Shown here: in pieces, positions 49,907-60,074 of the stretch
Layout of the letters: every line of letters starts with the position of its first letter
Position numbering within the stretch: the stretch's first letter is position 1
Assembly: GCA_036346225.1 (NCBI GenBank)
Contig: JARFIW010000588.1
Coordinates: 2,795,501 to 2,859,500, forward strand
Direction of reading: 5' to 3'
Length of the DNA: 64,000 bases
Source of the DNA: Platerodrilus igneus
Taxonomy: Eukaryota; Arthropoda; Insecta; Coleoptera; Lycidae
The notes under the pieces: model-generated
Seen by the model: only the letters and a program-made list of their open reading frames with translations
Told to the model about the DNA's origin: nothing
Databases searched by the model: none
Position numbers and translations under genes: made by a program

Positions 49907-49938
<32 letters not shown>

Positions 49939-49942
<4 letters not shown>

Positions 49943-52412
49943 GGTTATTGAATTTTTTTTTCGGTTTGGGAATACTATGTTTTGTACATATTTTGTTTAA
50001 TTATAGGTTTCTTTTTTGTATGTTTTGTTATGAGTGTGAATGAGTGCGTGTATTTTTATTTCAGGCATTCCTATTTACTTTTGGTAGGTATAATACCCCG
50101 CCCCCTCACCGAAGGAGCCTGGTCAATTTCTTTTTTCTTCTTTGGCTCTTAGGCTACGTAAATGTACGTAGCATATTTTAAACAAGATGATCAAAATCTG
50201 AAAAAAACCTCACTACTGATACAAACCAGGTCTAACTTTTGTATGGTTACATGCCAAAATGGCAATGTTGCATGTTTTAGATTTAGATATAAATTATAAG
50301 TTAATTGCCGCATTTTTTTAAATGAATAATGTAAACTTCTGTCGTCGCTGACAGTCGCGCCTGCATTGAGTGAATGCAGAGGTGCGCGAGAGTCGAAAAG
50401 GAAGATTAGGCCATGAGATGTGAACCAAGCAACAACTATCTAGTGGTGTGTGCGATTTTCTTTTAGAAATAGGTATGTAGGTTCCCTGTATCTTTACCTT
50501 CGAAATACCTGGTACCTGTGACAGGCCCAACTCTTATAAATATAAATATGTATTTTACGTTAGGGTGAAGGTAGTAGTGGGGACGTAGGGTGGGCGCCCG
50601 TACCAAGAAGGGAGATGCGTGAGTGCTACGGTACTGGTTAGACGTGCTCTCTAAGTTAAACTCACAGTGCGTGATACAGTTATTGCAGCTGAACGCGGTG
50701 AGCTTGTTCTAATTTAAGGGTTTATTTGTAGTGATGGTTATTTTAATATCACTACTATTTAATATTTCTATATGTATTGCTTTGACCACTGAATTATAAC
50801 CATAAAAACGCATGTTGTTTGTATTCTGCATATAACTACTTACAAGAACCCCTGATTAATTAATCATCCTGTTGATAACAGTCTACATTCTCATACCTTA
50901 TCTCCCTTCATCCCCAACAGAAGTTACGTTAGGACGTATGGCAATTTGAAGTTCAACATGACGTATCCTAACCCAACCCAATTTAACCACCGTTGGATCC
51001 TGAGATTAAGTTGCGAGATACCCATCACGTGAGTGATTTGATTTTATTTAAATTGTGCATGTAAATTTGACTTAAATAGTGATTGCATTACTCGTAAAAC
51101 GTGGTCGGTATCTGTTACAAAATGGCGGGTAATTATGCCCCGTGTAAATATAACAGTATAAAATATTTTATCATTATTATTAGCAGATTCTTTATTTAGT
51201 TTTTAGGACAGTGAGTTTTAAATTATAACTGAAATTTACCTCAAATTTATCTCAAATGCACAATTAAGAAAGAAATACAGAAAGAAATGAATAAAGTCCA
51301 AAAAATAAAGAGAGAAAAAAAACAGAAAAAACAACACGCATCAAAAAATGCTCTCAATACCATACATAAAAAAATTCTCCAAAAAAATCTAAAGAATAGG
51401 AAACAAATTCGAAATCAAAAGAGTACTTAGAACCAACAATACACTGAGAACACAATTAACAAAAACAAAACCCAAAAATGCAATACAAAGTTTAAAAAAC
51501 TGCATCTACAAAATACCATGCGAATGTAATAAGTTTAAGATAGGGGAAAGTTCCAGACCATTTGAAGTTCGATTAAAAGAATATAAATCATACATGCAAG
51601 ACTCTCCAGTCATAAAATAAAATGAGAGGACGCAAAAATTATTGACAAGGAAGAAAACTACCAAAAATGCAAAATCAAAGAAGCCGCTTTAACCCTACAT
51701 AAAACTAACTCTGTAGCAAACGAATCCGTAACTTTCAGTAAACAATGGATTCCATTACTAAAAGAAATAACAAATGAAAATCAAATGCCTCCAATATCTA
51801 GATAGCATTGCAAGTTTTCCCTGGGTTTTCCTTGCGATATTAACATGAAATACAGCCTACATACATGATTTCTATTCATACATACAATAACTAATTACAT
51901 AACAATACGCATATTAGCAGCCCCCGTACAATAGCATTGGCATCTGACAAGTGTAAACCTGCCAAAGGGTCGCCTCAGATCTATATACAATCTTCGTCGA
52001 ACAGTATTGGTATCTGACAAGTGTAAACCCGCCTTAGGGACGCCTCAGAATCATATAAAATATTCATAGAACAACATTGGTATCTGAAAAGTGCAAACCC
52101 GCCATAGGGTCGCCTCGAAACCATGTTAAAATCTACCAAAGAGGGAGCCTAAATCATAATAAGTTTTCCTCCTCAAGATAAATATAAAAATAGCTGAAAT
52201 CAGCTGATTTCACATTAAACGTATTAGCTACCTCAAAGTCGCTGCCAGGGAGCAACACAAATTGAAGGCATTTATTCTTCTAAACTTTAAAATTTTTACC
52301 TTCAAATCAAACATTAATAAATTAAAGACAACGAACCTAGATCATGGCTCGAAACGTAAATAAAGACGATTTTAACAATTATGAGTGGTTTAATTCCCAA
52401 AAAAGATTAAGA
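49939..52412 (+). mobile_element. Penelope-like retroelement fragment, copy B (GIY-YIG end)
   Basis: The continuation of copy A's locus after the 7.4 kb insertion, itself split by a solo LTR (50245-51155). The coding remnants are better kept than in A: NTLRTQLTKTKPKNAIQ-like lead-in, then NCIYKIPCECNKFKIGESSR and PFEVRLKEYKSYM near 51490-51600 (GIY-YIG core, with YIG changed to KIG), then KIKEAALTLHKTN and KQWIPLLKEITNEN. The 70 bp repeats (51940-52110) and a conserved 3' end (TCGAAACGTAAATAAAG ... TATGAGTGGTTTAATTCCC) follow. In Penelope elements the GIY-YIG domain nicks the target for priming. This copy is dead. Confidence 0.82.
50245..51155 (+). repeat. Solo LTR, about 0.9 kb, inserted in Penelope copy B
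   Basis: Starts (T)GGTTACATGCCAAAATGGCA and ends AAATATAACA. Flanked by GTAT on both sides (50241-50244 and 51156-51159). Copy A has the site once (TTTTTGTATAAAATATT near 35074), so this is a clean insertion with a 4 bp duplication. Like the gypsy LTRs it has GC-rich words near 50350-50400 and a CACGTGAGTGATTTG donor-like motif (51027-51041). No internal element sequence is present, so it is a recombination-derived solo LTR of a related family. Confidence 0.85.
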
Positions 52413-53637
52413 AAAATACAAAACAAACCACACTAAACATACAAGGATTATTTACAAGAAATTAATAGAAAACATACAAACAAACAATAATAAAGCAAGA
52501 ATTATCCAAAATATAAAGTGACAAGTAAAGTGTGGTAAATTATAGGTTATATAAACATTAGACGTGACTTTACATTGCTTTATGTTATATTCAGCAGATG
52601 CACTTTCACAATCCATTTTGTTCTAGCATGGAAAGTTACATGCATAAAGATATAAATGTTATCTGTCGTAATATATTGTAGCAAATCATACGCCAGCTTA
52701 ACCAGTACTAACTATAGCAATATTAACACAATATTAATACTATTTAGTCCCTCATGTTTAATATTTGTTAGTGCGAGTACTGAGAATCAGATCTGCAAAG
52801 TCCAGATAAAATATTTGCATCTGATATTAGGTTCAAGACTTGTAAGGGGGCTAGGTTACTTATCATCATTGAATAGTTGAGAATTTCCAATTAAAATTTT
52901 AACGTATGCATTTGTTGGCGCATGAAAATATTTCTAAATAGATATTTATATCAATGAGAAAAAATTTGCATGTAGTAAAAATAATAGGCCCAATAAATAT
53001 TGACAGATTCGACCTGGACTCATCAACCCCAAAAGCCAAACCGTAACAGCATATTTTGAGTATAAAGGAAATGTTCGCTTTAATCTTAAAGCATGTAAAA
53101 TTTACATATTCAAACATCTGAGCTTTTGCACGTCTTGCAACTAAAGTAGTTTTCCAATTTTCGCAATTTTAAATTTTAGAAAGATAACAAATTACTTCTA
53201 ACATAATGATAACATAAAACTAAGTGTTATTCCAATTTCTAATAAATAAATTTAATGTATTTATAAAAAAAGCATGCAAACCATTTATTATCATGCAAGT
53301 AAAAAATGATTGTACTTTTCCAGTTTTAAATAATCAACATTCACGAGTCGACATTTTTGAAAACAAACACATGCTCACATTTATTCAATATTAACAACAC
53401 CAGAATAATCGAACAATTATCAAATTTTCAGTTGAACTGAAAATTTAAAAAAAACAAACTAATAACAAATGTTCCATTACTATACAGGAACTTTTTCGTA
53501 AAAAAAATTCTTTTAAGAATGGACATTATTACTATACCTGCGTTTGATATCTTACCATCAATTATTAGGACTTTACTTCTATAGGTACTAAAAATATTAG
53601 GATAAGGCACATATTGAACATTATCAAAATAAATCAT
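52413..53637. other. Anonymous region downstream of the Rab gene
   Basis: AT-rich, no gene recognised. The part next to 53637 is the likely 3' UTR of the minus-strand Rab gene. Confidence 0.45.
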
Positions 53638-54409
53638 CTAAAGAAAGTTACGATATTTACAACCACTACAATGTGATATGCTACGACTCTCGCCAAGTCT
53701 AACTGTCTCTTCATCATCTACATATAAATTCCCACTTTCATGCCGTCTCTAAACAAACAAGTATGAAACAACATGTATATATAAATATTAATTTACCTTT
53801 AATTCAGTTGCAAGAAACAGAAACGCCTCCTCAATATTTGAATTATCTTTAGCACTTGCCTCTAAAACAAATAAAACCTCAGGCATATATTGACACATAG
53901 CTTCCGCTTCCTCAAATTCAACTTCTCGTAAGCTTTCCATATCTGCTTTGTTACCAACTAGAGCTACCAATATCGCACTACCTGAATACCGACGTACTTC
54001 CTCCAACCACCTGGTTATGGCTAGAAATGATGATCGTTTTGTAATATCATATACAATAATAACACCATTCGCAGATCTATAATAACTCTGAGTAATTGTA
54101 CGGAATCTTTCCTGGCCAGCGGTGTCCCAAATTTGCAACTGAAAACAATTTTATAAGATATTTGTACAAAAAGATTTATAGAACCTTCACTCTCTTTCCT
54201 TCTACAACAACAGTCTTCATGGAAAAATCGACACCTATTGTGTTTCCGTGTCTTTCCACAAATGTTCCATTTTTAAATCTTTGAACTACGCAAGTTTTGC
54301 CAGTTCCACAGTCGCCAATTAACACTATCTTAAATAAAAAATCAAATTGTTCATCGCTAGGAATGCTCATTAGAGTTGTTGGATGACGGGACATTTCTAA
54401 CTTCAACAA
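53638..54409 (-). CDS. Rab19: Rab19/Rab43-type small GTPase, three exons
   Basis: Exon 1 is 54185-54409, exon 2 53797-54138, exon 3 53638-53748; all junctions have GT...AG and keep frame (AAG|GTTCTA ... TTTTCAG|TTG; AAAG|GTAAAT ... TGTTTAG|AGA). The product is about 225 residues, or 220 from the second Met (MSRHP). G-motifs: P-loop GDCGTGKTC (about residues 32-40), switch region with [34 protein letters not shown] (about 141) and ASAKD (about 172). The YYRSANG and TKRSSF wording and overall match place it with Rab19/Rab43, which act in Golgi/endosomal and apical membrane traffic. The C-terminus reads [10 protein letters not shown], so the cysteines are not at the very end as in most prenylated Rabs; an alternative last exon or a missed splice is possible. 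The 42-48 bp introns are short and insect-like. Confidence 0.88.
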
Positions 54410-56977
54410 CTAACAAAATAAACAATTTTGCAAATCTGATCTCATATTTCATTAATTGACATTGACACTGACAATTAGTAGAGGTTAGAACTTAACTATT
54501 TGCCTTTCTTGCCCATAACTGTTAGAGTATCATTATATTAGCGCCAACGGTTTCTTAAGAATTAAATGTGAACTTCACCAGATTTTGATATTTATAGTCT
54601 AATTATATCAACTGCTTAGCTATACATAAAAAATATTTCCTTTAATCAATAACGTAGTGCGAAAGGTTTGACTTGAATTATTTTCAAAGATACTGTAAAA
54701 CCGTTGATTAAATACTTCAATCAACAGTAAACCGTAAAACGACGCAGGAAGTTGTATATGTTATAATAGTTTGTGGAAATGTAAATTAAAACAACTAATC
54801 GCCCTACTAAAACGTTAGATATTTGATAAATGCAAATCAGAGATCATAAAATCCTTAATATCGTTAAATCTCTATAGTCTACCAAAATAAATCAATATTT
54901 TATGGAATATACATTTTTAAAACATGACTTTCCTATATATTTTGGAATCAACTTTTCTTATTTGGCAGTACATCATAATACACATGCTAAACATGAAAAC
55001 AAATAAAAACAGCGATTAAAATAAACATAATATAGTGAAAATATAATCTAAGATGCTGAAAAAGAAGAAGCAGCAACTTCTAATGACAGATATGAAAATT
55101 AAAAAATAAGCTGTTTTCAAGCATTGAACCTATTTCTAGTTTAATAGTTTATATGTTTGCTACGCGCTAAGAGCGCTTCGCAAAATTATTTTAGAGAATA
55201 ATTAATTGTAGCGGATTTTTTGTATAATTAATTAGAGGTATTACGCATACTTGTGTAATCTAATTTTAGAATTTAGGCTTCTGTGAATTACCTGTGGTTT
55301 CGTAGTAATCGTTGCTATACCCTGAAAAACAATGTCAAATAGAACTTCCAAGGGATCGAAATAGACGAATGTCGCTTTTTTGACCAACCAAATCGATGAA
55401 CGTAATTTACTATTTGGGGGAAAAACAGCCACCATGATTATGCCTATCTTGACTATCGTATTGTTACGAGCGTCTACACATTGCTAAAGCTCCGACGTTT
55501 ACGCTGTCAATATTAAGGATAATTAACATAATCCGCCCTCTAAATAAGCATCTTCATTATAGAAACGATACTATCATCATACATGATTTTCCCATAAATA
55601 AGTGCAAATGTTATAGCGTTGATAATCAACGGTTATAAGCTAAATTGACGGTCAGTCTTAATTTTATAAAAATTGCAACGTTAAAGCTTGAGCAATGTGT
55701 AGACGCTCGTGTATTGTTAACCACTTGTGCGGAAGTAGTGCTTTATAGATAATGTAGTGAAGTGTGTACCCACCGATTTCCTTACCTAAGTCCTATTCGT
55801 ACCTTATTTTGTTCCGTGTATACTTTAGAAAAAAACTAGCGGACTTAATTACGTCGAATATTGTCTAGAAAATACCACGTGTCACCCATGCTTTGTACAA
55901 CCTTAAGATAAAACAACAATTAATGGTTAACTAGCTTGCTATATGCATTCAATTAAAGGTAAGCAGTAAGTTAATTAATTTGCACTGTAATTTGGAAGGT
56001 AAATTATTTTATTTCGGTTGTAATTTCTGTGTTACTTAGTACGCTCTCTATTCAAACACATGATTAAGTATAGTATCTTTACCTGTGTTCGTACTATAAT
56101 AGGTACATTAGGATTTATATAAGTTGAAGTTTGTGCACCTACTTTTACGAATAAAGTTTTGCCAAAGTTTGCGTTTTGTTGCGCTAATTGGATTTGCATT
56201 TACATTCAGATAATGAAATAAGTTTTAAAGCATTTGTAAGTGTAACATTTTTTTTGAAAAGTTTGTAACATTGATTTGGAAATGTCAGGATCAAAATTTA
56301 AGTGTTTTAATAATTTCTGAACTTAAGTTATAACTTACTCTAATACCTTTCTATTTGATTTAGACATACACTAGTTAAGATTGACGAATTTTGATTGATG
56401 GTCCATTTTGATTGTATATTTCTTAGGAATATAAGCATAGATGCGCGTAACTTGTAAATCCAAACGGCAAAGTTTGAAAATATTGCAGAGGGGTTAAATG
56501 CGTAAATATCATAATGGTTTTAGATGTGGCAAAAATCCCAAAAACGCATCGATGTTGTACAAAACGATTCTTAATATGATTTCTCTGTCTATTCGAACCT
56601 CTTTCCATGTAAACTATGCCCAGTTACGTCTTTTAAACTGTATACTAAAGTAATTCTTAAGAGCATTTTCATGAAAATAGCAAAAGAACCTATACAAATC
56701 TGCACATGAACTTCAGATATCATCATAGTTGTATTCGAAAAACTACTTTTGGATAAACGGCATATGAAAGAATACATATTATTCAACTTATTCAAAAATT
56801 TTATTTTAAAGTAAGTTTCCTTAAGCACCGCCACTCGAAGTATTAGAAAAAGATGTTGTCCAAATCAAATTATTATTAATAACCTCCATCGATACGTAGT
56901 TCAAGAAACGCCGCTATTGCCCTTTGGTCTTTTTTATTAGGAATTCCTGCATGTTTTGGAGACCACAAATGCTCGTT
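54410..56977. other. Anonymous region upstream of the Rab gene
   Basis: No gene recognised in 2.5 kb. The first 100 bases upstream of the Rab start should hold its 5' UTR and promoter, but no clear TATA or initiator is seen. Confidence 0.45.
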
Positions 56978-57547
56978 TGTTACATGCCAAAATTGGCAAT
57001 GTACATTGTTAAATATGTAAATACATTCCCGCGATTATTTTCAAATAAACTTGTTGATTTCCGTCATTCTGAACAGTTGCGCAGGCGCGGAGTGAATGGC
57101 GCAAGTGCGCAGTTTGACACGACATCATTAGCCACGAGACTTCGAAGCTAGTAACATCTACCCGTGTCTTGGTGTCTGCCTTTTCTCCTTTTTTTTTTAA
57201 GATGTAGGTTCCTCCTTATCTTGCCTTATTGTACCTCTACCTGGTTATCCATGTCGTCACCCCTACAACCAAAAGAGGATAGACGAATAAAGCTGGAATC
57301 AACAACGACGTAGCCGACCCACACCCAAAAAACCAAGAGATGGACCTGAGATTTAACTGAAAGGCGCGTTTTAAGTGAGTACATTGCTTTATTTACATTA
57401 CAAATTAAGATTTGTATCATTGTAAACGTGTTTGGTATTTGATACAATTTGCCGCGTAATTATGCTATAATATACAATTGCGCAGTATTGTGAAACGTGG
57501 ACCGTATCAGTGGTGCCAAGCGTATCACGTTCTGAACATTTGTTACA
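56978..57547 (+). repeat. Solo LTR related to the gypsy element's LTRs
   Basis: Begins TGTTACATGCCAAAATTGGC and ends ATTTGTTACA. It matches the 10142-10762 LTR in order: CCCGC(C/G)ATTATTTT, TTTCCGTCATT, GAACAGTTGCGCAGGCGCGG, AAGATGTAGGTT, TTATCTTGCCTTA, TTTTAAGTGAGTAC (57370-57383), and the conserved TTGTATCATTGTAAACGTGT ... TGATACAATTTG. More diverged than the two gypsy LTRs are from each other. No internal sequence and no clear target duplication. Confidence 0.8.
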
Positions 57548-57639
57548 TAGCGATGGCCAAACTTGATCTAGTCTGTCCACATAATTCTTTTTAATAACAT
57601 GCGGTTATCAGAGGTCAAGCCTTTATACGTTGTCTCCTT

Positions 57640-58128
57640 CTTCTTGTAGCACGTAAATCGGCAAGTAGTGGTATGGATAGTAGCCTACGTTGCGTATTAT
57701 AGACCATACTTTACACAGCAACATGCCAACGGTTAAATACAACGTTTGTTGACGTGGTAGGGTCTGTCTTAAACTGACGAAGCACTTCTTCTATTAGAAC
57801 ATACACGCGGGGTCTGTCGGCATAGGTAGAATAAACAATTCACAGTTCAGATCTTAAACCAAACACATTGGTAGAGCAACAAGATGATAGTTCACAGCGA
57901 CATCCATAAGCAGCAGGTAGCAAAATTAATCCGTTATTATCTTAGTTGTACTCTAATGTCTGGGGTTACATAAAACGTCTGGTGTATGATGTTTTGACCC
58001 TGCAGTCTGTGGAAGAGCTTAGACAACAAATAATAAATGAAACTAATGAAATCCCAAACACTTTGTCAAGTAGGGTGGTGAAGAGTGAATTAAGGAAAAA
58101 ATGCGCATCTGCATATAAAATCGAGTAG
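57640..58128 (+). pseudogene. Degenerate Tc1/mariner-like DDE transposase, C-terminal end
   Basis: The open end (57946-58128) reads NVWGYIKRLVYDV, then VEELRQQIINETNEIPNTL and SSRVVKSELRKKCASAY. This corresponds to the last 60-70 residues of insect mariner-like/DDE-superfamily transposases, where a WGYxKxxVY block follows the third catalytic residue. Just upstream, across two stops, HIGRAT and a FTATSI stretch stand where such proteins have an IGRGGP ... WPxRSPDL block. The rest is unreadable. No terminal inverted repeat was located. Confidence 0.6.
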
Positions 58129-58740
58129 GGCACTTTAAAATTTAATTGTAAAACTTTAAAGAATTAATTAGAATTCTGTTTTTTATTTATTTCTGGAAAT
58201 AAGAAGCTTTTGGCAAATAATGGTATTTTGTCTACTACGCTTGTAATTATGATTTCTCTGTATCTTTGCTATAAACGGTCAATTCTTTTACTATTTTGCT
58301 ATCAATAACAGACTACTATACCTCATTTGATAAGTAGAAATACGCAAATGTTCTTAAAATATGTTGCACATCAAATTGTTTCGTGATTTCAAAAAAAAAT
58401 TGTAATTTTGTAACGATCATTAGATAAAAACTGTAAACTGATGAAATGTTATACAAAGAATTCCAATTTTTTATTGATAACTACGTAGTGAAATGCTGAG
58501 TAGATAAGAATAAAAAAATTGATTATATTTATTGCTTTTGTTTTAGGTACTTTGTAAAGTCATCAATCGCCTATTTAAAAAAAATAATAAAATCAAATTA
58601 TCTCAAAACTGGTTCACTTTTGCATAAGGCGTTAATTTCCATTAGCCCCTTGAAACAACTCATCGGTAAAAGGTCCAATTACTAGTAATCCTGCAACGAG
58701 TGTCTAACTGCAGGGTTAAACCTAGCACACTTTATCTACT

Positions 58741-59400
58741 ATGTACAAAGTCTTTAACAATTTAACTAATTATCAATTATATAAATACGGCAAGTCAAAT
58801 CAATGTAAACAACGATGGAATATTCATTTAAATAACGTTGCTAAAGTTTTAAGAACCTTATTATACAAATTCAAATGCTTAAAAGAAATACTCGATATTA
58901 CCCACCTAAGAATTATTTATTATGCATTAGTTGAATCTAGATTTAACTATAATATCTTAAGTTGGGGAAGAGCATCCCCTTGTTATCTTCATCAAGTTGA
59001 CGTCTTACAAAAGAGAATTTTAAAAATAATATACAATAAGCCCTTAATTTATCCTTCACACCTGCTATTCCTTGAAACGGTCATAATGGATATCAAGCAA
59101 TTGTTTATGTACAATATTATTTTATATTTATATAAAAATAAAAACAACAGGAAACATATTCACCATATCCACCATAAATACGACACCCGGTATAAACTAA
59201 ATGATAACATTGAAAGACCTCCTTATATTCGAAGCATCGCTATACGTAGCTTTATGAACCTGATGAGCAAGATTTATAACCAGTTACCTAACATGCATAA
59301 AAACTACATTACAATTTGCAATTCATTACCATTAGAAAAGAAAATGTTTAAATATTACATTATAGCGTTGGGACGTGCACAAGTACATAGTATCGTGTAG
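58741..59400 (+). pseudogene. C-terminal end of a non-LTR retrotransposon RT, open frame
   Basis: A 219-codon frame without the RT catalytic core. It starts in the thumb/connection region: WNIHLNNVAKVLRTLLYKF, then LRIIYYALVESRFNYNILSWG, VDVLQKRILKIIYNKP, and a Lys/Arg- and Tyr-rich tail to a TAG at 59398. These blocks are typical of the region after the YADD motif in I/Jockey-type LINE proteins. The copy is 5' truncated, as LINE insertions usually are, but unlike the other LINE relics here it has no stop, so it is probably younger. The first Met is simply the first in the frame and not a real start. Confidence 0.82.
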
Positions 59401-59695
59401 TTTATTAGCTGAAACCTAAACCTTTATATTTGGAAGTGGGTCAAACCCTTAATACACATTTTGTTTTCACGATAATTAGAAACTATCAATACATATTATG
59501 TATGCAAAGTACAAAGATTTAAAACAGTTTATTAATAAAACGCACTTACTTAATGTCAATTTATATAGATGATAGTCCATGCACAGTCGAATAGACTCAG
59601 TGGACTTTTTTTTACATTGTTTATTTACATTGTTTATCTATATAATTTTGTTCTTATATTATTACTTTGAATAAACTTATTATTATTATTATTAT
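59401..59695 (+). mobile_element. 3' UTR and (TTA)n tail of the same non-LTR element
   Basis: After the stop come about 270 non-coding bases, an AATAAAC word at 59670, and the terminal TTATTATTATTATTATTAT run (59678-59694). Short simple-repeat tails of this kind mark the 3' end of many non-poly(A) LINEs. Confidence 0.75.
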
Positions 59696-60074
59696 AAAAG
59701 TTATTAGTTTGAAATTTAAAAATGTAATTACAAAATAAATTTTATGGAGTTACAATGCAGAGATGCCAAATAAAGCATAAGGTCATCAGCTCCTGCATTT
59801 CTATTGGAAAGTTTAACCCTGCAGCTAGACACTCATAATCCTTTATACATAAATACTATTTCCTTCTGTTTTATTTATGTTCCCGATTCGTATAGTCTAG
59901 ACATAACGGAACGCTTTTACGCGCCATCTATAAATACACTCGGCAAAGAGGACTTATTTTGGATACATAACCTAGCTTTATTTTCATCACAATTAATTAA
60001 TTATAAAATAAAGCTTCAATTATACATTAAACAATGTAGTTATCTGACTTTATATTCGCTTAGATGACCTTATA

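Larger units (their letters stand above)
42492..49938. mobile_element. (TA)n-bounded composite insertion 2, 7.4 kb
   Basis: It interrupts the duplicated RepZ/Penelope locus. The uninterrupted form is GATATATGTATATTGGGG at 34764. Both junctions are (TA)n (42492-42549 and 49907-49939). The left arm is U1+U2 (homologous to 19321-23384). It is followed by an inverted U3-like unit (46602-48311) and a direct U3-like unit (48350-49906), each separated by (TA)n. It has an extra unit relative to insertion 1. No protein-coding capacity is recognised. Confidence 0.7.
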
